Part shown: one piece after another, positions 23,224 to 33,518 of the stretch | How the letters are laid out: each line of letters opens with the position of its first letter | Position numbering within the stretch: position 1 is the stretch's first letter | Source of the DNA: Hoplostethus atlanticus | Taxonomy: Eukaryota; Chordata; Actinopteri; Trachichthyiformes; Trachichthyidae | Assembly: GCA_034670405.1 (NCBI GenBank) | Contig: JAXDDX010000002.1 | Location: 6,663,501 to 6,727,500 of the forward strand | DNA length: 64,000 nucleotides | Reading direction: 5' to 3' | The notes under the pieces: model-generated | Told to the model about the DNA's origin: nothing | The model's database searches: none | Seen by the model: the letters and a program-made list of their open reading frames with translations, nothing else | Program-made: the position numbers and the translations under genes

Positions 23224-24948
23224 GTAAGTAGTTCCCACACTCCATAATGACTTTTCATAACACAAGTTGTACAAGTTTAGGCTGTGTCTACCAACAGATT
23301 AAATGACAAGGTTGAATTGTCCAGATAAAAACACAATAAGATTGTCATGTAGAGATGACATTTGCATTGGAAACATAAATGCACGCCTGTGGGGGAATAA
23401 AGGAAACTGCATCCTATGTAATTAGAGGACAATGGACAGGAAGGATAGATTTGTAGCAATTGACAAAAAGGACAGCTATTGTTAAGTCTGGAAATGTCCA
23501 TCTTTGGCCTTGTTTGCCTCCACTTCCGTTAGCATCTCTTTATCTATGGCTCCAGAAGAGCTTGCCTCCTCTCTCTCTTTGCCTCTCTGGGTATGGGATC
23601 AGATAAGCTCATGTTGTCAACCAGACCTGGCCAGTACTGTGCTGAAAATCTTGTTTACGGCCCTTCAACAGAGTACCCATGTCCCTTCCAATCGCCCCCA
23701 ACAACAGAGACAGCTGAGGGCTCCGGCAGCCCCTCTGCTGATATCAGGAAAGCAGCAGGCACAGGGCTGCAGCTGGAGCTAGAGCTGCTTGTTGTTAGAC
23801 AATGGTGGCAAGAGGAGAAGTGTTTACTTTTCTCTCTCGCTGTGTTATTGAAAGATAAGCGCTACATCTTCTGGCTGTTCATGTATTGGTGATGGTTTGA
23901 ATGTGGACAACTGAGGTGAATCAGGATATCCTCATCCCATACATGTCTATTACACAATAGTCACTGTGTGTAATCATATAGGAGCATGGAATAAAGTAGT
24001 GTAACATAATGTAAGTCCGGATCTATGCCATCTAAGTCGTCTTGACAACTTACCTGCAGTTCCCGCCCTACAGTCTATGCACGCAAAAAAAGCATGAGCT
24101 ATGATGTCTGGCTTTCTGTAAATAAAGAGATTGAGGTTTGTACAATTTCTGTGGTAAACCACAATTGGCTGTTTTAAAATGTTGTTTTCTTGAAAGAGGC
24201 TTTTATTTTGATGGACTCAATATGACAGCACCTTGTTACGGCACATAACACCCTCCAATAGCCACATATCAATTTATGCCCTCATCCCTGATAAATAGCC
24301 AGTTTAGCAGCCAGTGCTTGAAAACAGTTTTCCATCTCTGCAGTTCAAATTCCTCGCTTGAGGAGTTCATAATTTCAACGCCCATGATGATCTTTGGATG
24401 TGGGCCATCACATACTATAATTTTCAGTCGAGCAATCTCGATTCTGAGCATTGAATGACTGCCAAAGGTTTCCAAACCTTTGGGGAGGAAAGGAAAAAAG
24501 GAAAAAGAGAAAAGCACTGATCTGATGGACCTTTTGTGTTTAAAATCATCTCATTTTCAGGATTAAATAATTTAGTGGAGCACTTTCATTCAACTACAAA
24601 TGTTGATTTTAAAGTCTGTCTACACAAGATACAAGTAATTTCTACAGCCATTCGTAGCCTACCCTCTTGTTCCTAGTGTTGCTGTATATTACAGAGCAGA
24701 ACCAAGGATAGGCAGTCGATGGGAGTGTCGACGCTCTGTATTAGAGGGCAGGCATGTTTAGCAAGGCTTCTGAGAATGTCAATCAGTTTGTCCCCAGACA
24801 GAGCCGAGGGGCTGTTCAGATGTATGATTCTTCAAGGTGTTTTCCCCCTTCAGTCAACTGAAGCAGCCATTAATGCTAGAGGACACATTTGCCTGTTGGA
24901 CTCCTGAGGCTCCTCCTGCCACGCCACAAGGCTTGGCTTGGCTGGGAT

Positions 24949-24979
<31 letters not shown>
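24949..24979. repeat. (TG)n microsatellite
   Basis: Pure TG run in the last edil3 intron. Confidence 0.9.
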
Positions 24980-26291
24980 CTGAGTGTCTGGTTCGGGTAC
25001 AGTGGTAGAGGCTTGTAAGTATTCTCCTCAGCTCCCTCCTCTAGCTCCTGTGTGTCAGAGGCTGCAGGCAGTTAGATCTAGATTGAGAGAGGAGGCTCTG
25101 TCAGAATACAGATATCTTCAGACACAGGCGCAAACAGTGGCACACACAACAGTATCCCTGTCCAACAAAATCCATATAGTCTCACGCCGTGTTTTCCTTT
25201 TCTTTACGTACAAACCCCAAACACCTGTACACCTGTAATTATATACTATTGACCAAATATTATCGGATAGCACTCCATAATTATAACTTACATATAGACT
25301 GAGCTCCTACATGCACACACCTTGCTAGCTGCCTGGTCCAGCACCATTGGAGTTTCCTGGGTGTCAATATTTACACAGTCAGTTGATGGGGGCAATCAAG
25401 CACAGAAGTAATTGATTCATGTTTAATGGTGTTCCACTTAGGTGCCAGGGGGTTAATTAGCTATTAGAACCTGCAATTCCCTCCAGGTCAGAGGGTAAGA
25501 GAATGTTGGTTGTCTGTGAATACAATCATAGCTTAAGATTAGACACTAATAGCCATAGTTTCCTCCCCTTCAGGTTTAGAAGTTATTGGCGGCAAGCCTC
25601 TCTGCACCTCAGAATCTGAAGCCCACTTACATAAGGGTCAAGATTAGCTTTGATTGGCTTCCATATTGCCTGTCTCTTGGAAGAAGTGGTTAGTTTGTGG
25701 ATTTGAGTTTGATTGAGTGTAACTCTGCCTCCACTTTGCTGGCAGACCACTCATGACTTCTCAATAAAGACGGGGCTGAGATTGCTTGATATCACCAGGG
25801 CCGGCTCGGGTAACATGAGGGCAGAGGTCCGGAAGACCTGCACTCTTGACCTCTGCAGCAGCTTTAAATAATGCAGTATGGCTAGTGGTGTATCGCAAAA
25901 GGCCCACAAGGACCCCCGCAGTAATGCATGCCCTTGACTCTACCAGCCTGGAAAATCAATGCTTGGGAGCAAAGTTGAGGCTCCTGGGTCAGTCTTAAGG
26001 CACACAGAGTGATGTATCATTACAAATTACACTGATTGGCCTAGCGGGGGCAAACAAAGCCGCTTGATGCTTCATTCCCACAAATCAATGGGTCTGATAC
26101 GACAGCACACAAATAAATCCACAGACAAAGACCATACTGTATACTATAATGACTGCATCATGCGTGTGGCACATGTTTACTGTTGCCTTGTTCACCAATG
26201 TTTAGTATTAGGTCTCCTCTCCTATGGCAATAGTAGTCTAAAGTCCTCAGGGATATGGATCATGAGACACCCACCCAAACTAAGTGGCTAC

Positions 26292-26700
26292 TAAGGTTGG
26301 GTATCAAGAACTGGTGCCAAATAAGGTATCAGTCCCTGATCGATCTGAACCAAAACACTGATAAGCACATGGGCAAACAGTACTGCTATCGGTTCTTAAC
26401 TGTCTAATTCATTGTAATTTCATCACACATAACATCTCAGGTATTTTATTTATCAATACAGACACTTTCTAGTAGGCCCCTTGCAATGAAGTAGAGATCA
26501 ACGTTGTCTGGTTATGTTCTGTGCATTTCAGCCATGGCGGCGAGGTTAAAAAGTATGAACCGTTTGAAGTGTAGGCCAATTAGATGCAATTTATATAAAA
26601 AAAAGATGTCGTGTGCAAGCGGGGTAATTCCACCAATCTCATGAAACACTTACCATGCATGCCATTAATTTGAGGCAGTGAAGTGTATTTGACTGCTTGA
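26292..26700 (+). pseudogene. hAT-like transposon relic with broken BED zinc finger
   Basis: The start AAGGTTGGGTATCAAGAACTGG resembles the end of a common fish hAT repeat. From the ATG at 26534 a frame reads MAARLKS...LKCRPIRCNLYKKKMSCASG. A one-base frameshift in the G run at 26621-26624 then restores GNSTNLMKHL, followed by a stop at 26671. The block C..x-KK-MSC..GG-NSTNLMKHL is the BED-type zinc finger that begins many hAT transposases. Here the second zinc-ligand position is Tyr instead of Cys (CNLY). The catalytic domain is not visible, so only the 5' part survives. Confidence 0.65.
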
Positions 26701-29572
26701 GCAAAGTTTCTGCTGCTGAGATGCTTTCTCAAAACACCAGCTCATCATCCTCCAGTTAACATGTCTTATCAAAATAAATGAGTCCATTGAACGTAGGGAA
26801 ATTAATGAAATAGCATGGAAGCTTCAATCCCTTCACAATTGCTAGATGAGACACCCAAATGACAACAGCAAGTCATGAGGTTGTAGTCTCTTTTCATCAC
26901 CTAACCCCTCACGTTTTTTTCCTCTAACATTATTTGTCCTTTTATTGTGATTCTTCACATATCCTGTTCCAGACAGTTTATTTTAGAGACAGCGTCTGAC
27001 AGTGTGAAGGTCCCCAGACAGTCTAGGACAGATTCTTGTCATATTTCAATCAGCTTCTGCTTTTATGGCCTTCCTGTCCTGCCTTTTATATTGCTCTATT
27101 GTGTGCCCTGGTTGTCACATTACAATTGTGGCAACACTCATGGAAGTGATACACTCCTTTCCCCAATGTCATACGCATCAATTCTACAATATCAAATAAA
27201 ACATGAAAAAAGAGGCTGATATAGAATAGAATCTTGTAGAATTGTATACAGCCTCCCCAAACTTTACCCTACACACCAGCTTTATTCTTGCACTATGAAA
27301 TTTGAAATATATATTTGGTCTAAGTCTAAGCTATGAATTGCCTCAAAGCATTAAATGTAGTACCTCAAGAGATGAGCCATGGGCCTTCTCTATCATCCAA
27401 GATTGTTACATATAATTATAGAATGCATCATAAAAAAAGATGTTCATGTAAAGTCACTAACGTCATTGTTATCTACCTATGATATACAGTATAAATCAAC
27501 CAACTTTGCTTCAATCGCATTTGAACAAGCTCAACAACCATGCTGTAAACACCCTGAAGTCAGCACCATTTCAACCCATTTGTCAGAAAATTGTCTCAAA
27601 TTTGAAATACTGCATCAACTCATCAGCTCATCATACTTATCAGAGTGTGTTATCCAGCATCTAGTAATTTTACATTGCAGGCTTTTCTCTGGTCTGACCT
27701 AATAAGTGATGACAGGAGACTGCAACCCCTCAACTGAATATTAAATTAACATCTTTACAAAACTGACAGGAAAGTGATTAATTATATTCAAAGACTGTTC
27801 TGAGTTCAAACACCCATGGGATTCAACAATTGTGCCAGTTACAGTATGAAAAGAGATATGTAAGTACAGAATAAAACAGGGTAAAGAAAACTTTAATATT
27901 TAATGCTTTTTAGGTGTCTTTTGTTGCACTTTAATCAAGGATTCTAAATTTGTAGGAAAGAAGAAAAAAGGAGAGAGTGAGAAAAAGGATAAGTGACAGA
28001 GAGAGGGCAATGTAGTGTGTGATGTAGTGTTGTTTTTGTCTATAGAAGCAAACGTCGTCTGACTTAAGTCTAAGATCCATGCTACAATATAGATGAGAAA
28101 GAGAGGGAGGGGGAAAGAGAGGAGAGAGAATGGCTTTCACTGCGGGAAGAAAATGATGAAAAAGAAGGCAGGATGAAAAGCTGGTCTGTACTCGTGTGTA
28201 TTAGGAATGTGACATAAGGAAAGGAAAGAAAGAATACATCGACCATATGCTTTCAGCTTTAGCCTTGAGTAGAGGTAAATAACAAAAATGCTGCTGGACC
28301 AAATAGAAACATGCACAGAATAGAGAATTATACAGGAGCAGTCATATTAGTGGAAACACACATGCACCTACAAGGTAGAAGGCAGCAGTTTGATATCATG
28401 TCACTACCTTGCATACTGATCCGCGACAATTACATCTCATATGTTCAACTGCCACTGGATAGCCAGAGGTCCTCCCTAGCCCCTTGAGATCAGCTATTGA
28501 ATCTATACACAATAATGTGACGCCAGAGCTTCTCCAGTACTTTATTATGAGTCATTATTGTGACTTACACAATAACAAACTCAATTAATAGTGGGTGTTT
28601 ATTGTCTATTATTAACCCCTTTTTATTACCATTTGTTATTATACTTTTTACTTACAGCCACACCAGATTAAAGTGCTAGAATAAACATCCATGAGAGCAT
28701 TTTAACATGATACCTAGACAAGCTATTATAGGCATGTGAATAATAGGTGTGGGTGGTGTTGTAGAATTAATTTCAATAGCATATGGACTAATATACATGC
28801 TACATATTATCTACAAATTGACCAAAAACATCAAGGCAGGTTTAAAAAGAACAAACACAACACTGGGGACCCAAGTAAACAAATAAACAGCATGCTGGAT
28901 ATAAATAGCAGATATACAGCCTAGAACGGTCTAATATATTTTACCGCTGCACACAGAAACACAAAGAAAGCAACGTTCACTAATAGTAGCAACCACATTT
29001 AAAACAATGTCTTGTTTGAGCTTAAGGGGCTGCATTATGTTGAACAATCAAAAACATGTCTCTTTATGATAGACGTTTAGCTGGATTACAGCCTCAAAAG
29101 GAGGTTACATCCCAACAAAGTAAAAGGTTGAGTTAATTTTCATTTTATAAAGGATTACCAATTAAAGTTGCAAACTTTGATTAAGTCAGTTGAATGTTCC
29201 CTCAACTTTTCTTAGATCATGTTTTACTTTTAACATAATGGACTTTGGTTAATCATGTTTTTTGTCTCCGTTTGATAGCTTAACACATGAAGGCCCTCAT
29301 AAACCTTCATGTTTATGAGAGCCACTTAGCTTGCATGCTCACTCAACATAAGTACTGTGAATTGCATAGTGAGTGATAAAGTAGTAGAGACTATTGCAGT
29401 TGTTTGGTAAATAAACTTCCATAAAACCATATATGGTTATGATTCTGTCTCAGCTGTGGTGTAAATAGATGCACATGTCCTGAATATTATCCATGCACAT
29501 TCAAATGTTTTCTGTTTGTTATTAAGGTTACAATGGATGTCAGAAGAAGTGCCAATAGGACATTTGTTTTCA

Positions 29573-29800
29573 CTTAAAGGACAATTTCGGGATTTTTCAA
29601 CCTGGCCTCTATATCCACAAAATCGCCTATCATACCGCAAAATAGATCCCAAAAGTTTCGGAGTTGCTCCGGTAGATCGGCTCAGCCGGCAGTCGCGTAA
29701 CGGGCTCAATGGCGGCAACGTAATCCCTAAGGGCATACAGGCGCGGTCAACTACGTCCACTAAAAGTGTGCGGTCAAAGTACGTCCACTAAAAGTGCTTG
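29573..29800. repeat. Interspersed repeat fragment with a 27-bp tandem unit
   Basis: The phrase CTTAAAGGACAATTTCGGGATTTTTCAACCTGG is recognisable from memory as a frequent fish interspersed repeat. At its right side the unit GCGGTCAA..TACGTCCACTAAAAGTG is present twice in tandem (29743-29768 and 29770-29796). Its CpG-rich centre (29660-29760) contrasts with the AT-rich surroundings. No protein is recognised in it. Confidence 0.5.
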
Positions 29801-30187
29801 TTTTTGTCACTGACGGGCTCAGATTGTTATTTGTGTTCTTATCCAAATCTCTGACAACATTACTGAAAGGATCGCTACAGACATAGACCTTTACATCAGA
29901 AGGGGTGTCCACATACCTTTGACCATGTAGTGTATCTTGTGCATGAGTTACCAAGTTGTTTTATGTGAATGCAGATTCATGCAGCATAGAGGCAACCCAT
30001 ACGGAAATGTAATATATGACATATATGCCCCTATATCAGCGAGCGATATTGCCATATATGTTACATATAAGGCGATTTATTATTACCACATTCATACATC
30101 CTCTGGATGTATGACGATATAGGTTTTTAACATATATGAAATATCCATAGTAAAATTTGTATATGTACATATATTAAAAAATTGTAT

Positions 30188-30519
30188 TGGTAAATGGTAA
30201 ATGGACTGTACTTATATAGCGCTTTTCTAGTCTTTTCCGACCACTCAAAGCGCTTTACACTACATTCACATTCACCCCATTCACACACATTCATACACTG
30301 ATGGCAGGGCGCTACCATGTAAGGTGCCAACCTGCACATCAGGGGAATCTAACCATTCATACACATTCACACACCGAAGGCGCAGCTTCGGGAGCAATTT
30401 GGGGTTCAGTGTCTTGCCCAAGGACACTTCGACATGTGGACTGGAGGAGCCTGGGATCGAACCGCCGATCTTCTGATTCGCGGACGACCCGCTCTACCGC
30501 CTGAGCCACAGCCGCCCGT
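30188..30519 (-). mobile_element. tRNA-derived SINE, full-length copy (- strand)
   Basis: Read on the - strand, it starts at a tRNA-like head GGGCGGCTGTGGCTCAGGCG with an A-box-like (TGGCTCAGGCGGTAGAGCG) and a B-box (GGTTCGATCCC) region. The body includes AAGACACTGAACCCC and ends with AAGCGCTATATAAGTACAGTCC...CATTTACC. This architecture is that of a pol III SINE found widely in teleosts. The direct repeat ATTGTAT (30181-30187 and 30520-30526) is the likely target-site duplication. It is inserted in an AT-rich DNA element. Confidence 0.85.
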
Positions 30520-30649
30520 ATTGTATGAATTTGTATATGGTATTATATGTTGCAACCATATATGTTAACAATATATGTTTAATTTATATATTTATATATG
30601 TTTATTAAAACAACATATATACAACATATATAACATAAACATATGCCTC

Positions 30650-30693
30650 TCCTCGTTAGTACGGAGACCGGGGTTCAATTCCCCGACGGGGAG
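30650..30693 (+). pseudogene. tRNA-Asp relic with anticodon arm deleted
   Basis: The first 12 bases (TCCTCGTTAGTA) equal the 5' end of vertebrate tRNA-Asp(GTC). The last 32 bases (ending GACGGGGAG) equal its 3' end, apart from one change in the T loop (GTTCAATTCC for GTTCGATTCC) and one at the junction. By comparison with the 72-base tRNA, 28 bases covering most of the D arm and the whole anticodon arm are missing. The 7-bp acceptor stem can still pair. It cannot decode, so it is not a functional tRNA. It may be a retrotransposed pseudogene or a fossil SINE head. Confidence 0.8.
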
Positions 30694-30712
30694 GACTCTC
30701 TACTTATATGGG

Positions 30713-30920
30713 GCTGGCTGTGGCTCAGGAGGTAGCGTGGGTCGGTCCTCCAATCAGAAGATCGTAGGTTCGATCCCCGGCTCCTCCAGTCCGCATGTCC
30801 CGATGGTCAGACCAGCACCTTGCATGGTAGCTCACTACCGTGAGTGTGAATGGGTGAATGAGAGGCATATACTGTAAAGCGCTTTGGATAAAAGCGCTAT
30901 ATAAATGCAGTCCATTTACC
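30713..30920 (+). mobile_element. tRNA-derived SINE, internally deleted copy (+ strand)
   Basis: Same family as the copy at 30188-30519, in opposite orientation. The head is CTGGCTGTGGCTCAGGAGGTAGCG with B-box GGTTCGATCCCC. The tail is AAAGCGCTTTGGATAAAAGCGC, then TATATAAATGCAGTCCATTTACC. About 120 bp of the body present in the other copy is missing. ATATGGG occurs on both sides (30706-30712 and 30921-30927) and is the probable target duplication. A nearby second copy of the host sequence (GTATGGGCTAGACATATATG, about 31057) supports this insertion point. Confidence 0.82.
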
Positions 30921-32955
30921 ATATGGGCTAGACATATATGTACATGCTATGCATATATTTGTATTTTATACATATATGTTATATGTATAAATAATTATAT
31001 ACGTGACATATATGTCACAAAATGCATTATACATACATAAACATATATATTTGTATGGGCTAGACATATATGTCATATATGAAATTGTTCCAATTTCTAA
31101 TAGGTTTCATATATAGTTTGTACATACATGTACAGTACATATATGTTTTTCCTTCATATGTACATATATTTCATATATGGAAATTTACTATATATACATA
31201 TATTACATTTCCGTATGGGAACATTGACCTAAACACTTCACTGCAGGGGTTTTTTTTGGTTGATGTACAGCTTTCAAATACTAATTTCAAGTGATTTTAT
31301 GAAGGTTTTTTGTACCAAAACACCTGAGAATTTGCATAATGGAATTTACCTTCAGAAAATATTCACACCTTCTGTTCTAAATTATAGTAACAGAAAAAAT
31401 GTGCAAGTCAATATTGAATATATTTGTCTCCTGCAAGTACAAGAACAAGAACTCTGTCATAACAGCTTTTCAAATCTGATCTCAAATGCTGTCTTGCATG
31501 TCACAAATGTCAAATCTGTGCACTCTCACTTTAATTTGGTGCAAAAGTGAGCTGTGCCTTCAAACCACTAACAGCAGAGAACTACAGGGGAGGGATGACT
31601 GCCCTTTGGTTTGGCCAATCAGAAAATACATTTTAAGCATCTTCTTCATTTTTTTGTCTGGCAATCTCAAAACATATAGATTTCATCATATAAATTGTTG
31701 TACCTGCACTAGAAAAATATCATATTACATGTTTGCAGCTGCTACTGCATTCATTCAAATGTTGACATTCACATTTGTAAATCTTTTGTGTGACTTCATA
31801 TTTAGAATACGGGTGTGTGAATGTTTTCTTTGAGTGTAAGTAAGTCCTCTGGCGTATCCAAATGACTCCCATGACTATTTGAAAGACATTTAGCTGAAGC
31901 TTTGTAGGGTTCTTGCTCTAAGACGGTCAACACCCATACTGTCTTCAGCACCTGCTTGGATTTGGCCTGCTGATTTTACATTCCACACAACAGTGAATCC
32001 CATTACATCCCAATTAAGACAGTCATAATCATGTCTGTTTAATTGAAATGATCATATCCTTCAATGAAGCACTCCCGTAGGTGCATTTCTCCAATATTAT
32101 ATTTCACTCTACTGTCAATTAACCACACCAATATACAAAGCTTCTAATAATCAACAACAGAGTACACATCCCAATATGACAGTTACGCTTGTTGCATCTG
32201 TATATAGTTAATCCCTGCACTGTTGTGTAATGATTTGTCTAAAGGCTCTTAAATATCAAGGAGGGATGAAAACTATCTCTCCATGTATGTCAAAGTGTGA
32301 TAGTATTAAGTACGATAACACTTCAAATGGATGGTTGGCATTCTGGTGGCATTTTAGATGTGTTCAGTGTTGTGTTAGCGAGTTTCAGTCAGAGCCTGTC
32401 AAAGCCAGTCAAAGCCTGGTCAATAAAGTGCTTTTATTAACAGACACAATGAGGGTATTTTCAATACTAACAGTTAAGGCTACACATCGTGGCTACATAA
32501 GAATGACAATGTTGACGGACAGTGTTGTGGAGGTCACAATAGAGCAATCAAGAATACATATTAAGCTGTTTGTAGCACAATGTGTTATGTTGAGTGGGTG
32601 TTGCAGAGGGGTGAGCCCAAAGCCCTGCATAGGGACTTTTGGCAGCCACAAAAGCCTTTTTTGATGTGAAACAAGGGGAACTGAAAAATAAGTTGAAAAA
32701 AACATCACTTTGAATCCTTTCACTTTTAGTGCTATCTGACCAGCAGTGGGCATCTGTTAATAGAACTCAGTAATTTGCTAAGCAGGAGGAGGTGGGACTT
32801 CCAACTGGGCACTTGCTTGGCTAAATCAGCGACTGTTAGAAACTTGGCAACTTTGTCACTTGAGTTAGCAAATGACCACGATTGTATTCTTCACAAGCTA
32901 CTACCGACAAATCTAGACCATGGGATAAAATGGTAATGTGTTGACTCCCAAAGCA

Positions 32956-33210
32956 TTTCAGGGTGTCTGGAGGTCCTGGAAAAAATCTTAAAATGGCTTT
33001 AATTTGATTACCTATATTGAAGTCTAGAAAAGTCCTTGAATAAAGTTAAATGCAGTATTTTGAATCATTTTCAGAGGTCCTAAAATGTTTTGCCTTTTCT
33101 TGTTTCAGTGTAGTGTAGCGTAGTGACCCATATATGGTATTCTAACTGGTGTCAAGAAGATGCTAAGAAGTCTTAGATTTACCCTGATGAATCTTGCAGA
33201 CACCCTGAAA
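32956..33210. mobile_element. Small MITE-like element near the last edil3 exon
   Basis: TTTCAGGGTGTCTG (32956-32969) and its exact reverse complement CAGACACCCTGAAA (33197-33210) bracket 255 bp. The interior includes AAATCTTAAAATGG and similar words common in fish hAT-type MITEs whose ends begin CAGGG. No 8-bp target duplication is obvious. It ends 158 bp before the last exon's acceptor. Confidence 0.55.
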
Positions 33211-33368
33211 CTGGAACGTCTGATGCCACTTTAGCATATTAGCATATCACGTCATCCGTCGTCTGTTTTGTGTTGTCTGGTCTGGTTGTGTGGAATCACA
33301 ATAACGTGCAAAAATAATAATGCTCCATAATACTCACAAACCATAATGCTCTGCTGTTTTTTTTATAG

Positions 33369-33518
33369 GTTTTCCAAGGAAACTTTGACAATGACACGCA
33401 CAGAAAGAACGTGATAGATCCACCCATCTATGCTCGGCTCATCCGGATTCTTCCCTGGTCATGGTACGGCAGGATCACTTTGCGTGCAGAGATACTTGGA
33501 TGCACAGAGGAAGAGTGA
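33369..33518 (+). CDS. edil3: edil3 terminal coding exon: end of discoidin domain 2
   Basis: 49 codons plus TGA (33516-33518), phase 0 at the acceptor TTTTATAG. It reads [20 protein letters not shown], then [25 protein letters not shown], and ends TEEE. It holds the last strands of discoidin domain 2, with the conserved ILPWSW-GRITLR core and the terminal Cys that closes the domain. NDT in the first part is an N-glycosylation sequon of the family. The CTEEE tail is characteristic of EDIL3 and marks the true C terminus, so the protein is not truncated at this end. Confidence 0.97.
   Translation, partial: VFQGNFDNDTHRKNVIDPPIYARLIRILPWSWYGRITLRAEILGCTEEE

Larger units (their letters stand above)
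29996..31219. mobile_element. 1.22-kb inverted-repeat DNA element carrying nested SINEs
   Basis: The left end CCCATACGGAAATGTAATATATG (29996-30018) is matched exactly in reverse complement at 31197-31219, a perfect 23-bp terminal inverted repeat. The interior is dominated by palindromic ATATATG/CATATAT words. It contains two later insertions with their own 7-bp target duplications (30188-30519 and 30713-30920) and a tRNA-Asp relic (30650-30693). Without the two SINEs the element would be about 670 bp, the size of a MITE. The flanks (CAA left, AAC right) give no convincing target duplication, so the superfamily is unknown. No transposase frame is seen. Confidence 0.75.
23224..33368 (+). other. 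edil3: edil3 last intron, about 10.1 kb
   Basis: Donor GTAAGT (23224); acceptor TTTTTTTTATAG (33368). Listed separately are a (TG)n run, a hAT-like relic (26292-26700), a repeat at 29573-29800, the nested inverted-repeat element (29996-31219) and a small MITE-like element just before the last exon (32956-33210). The intervals 23224-24940, 24980-26290, 26700-29570 and 31220-32950 hold no recognisable gene. The 144-residue frame at 32230-32664 resembles no family I know and overlaps an opposite-strand frame. Confidence 0.85.
5161..33518 (+). other. edil3: edil3 (Del-1) gene, 3' coding part, five exons
   Basis: This span joins five exons (5161-5316, 6453-6597, 6832-7016, 23068-23223, 33369-33518) into one open reading frame. 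All introns are GT..AG and the phases agree: 0, 1, 0, 0. The joined product is 263 residues plus stop and matches the C-terminal half of EDIL3/Del-1: most of discoidin domain 1, a short linker (ELTGCSEP), discoidin domain 2 and the characteristic tail CTEEE. EDIL3 is a secreted glycoprotein of endothelial and other matrix. Its EGF2 RGD binds integrins, and its discoidin domains bind phosphatidylserine and glycosaminoglycans. MFGE8 is the nearest paralogue, but the linker and the [17 protein letters not shown] and CTEEE features favour EDIL3. Teleosts may carry two edil3 copies, and the a/b assignment cannot be made here. Confidence 0.96.

Noticed and set aside
30650..30693. Functional tRNA-Asp gene
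   Set aside because: The anticodon arm and most of the D arm are absent. It is only 44 bases long.
32230..32664. 144-codon open frame, one of the longest in the window, in the last edil3 intron
   Set aside because: No recognisable domain. It overlaps a - strand frame of similar quality, has no splice or poly(A) context, and its size is within chance expectation for AT-moderate DNA.
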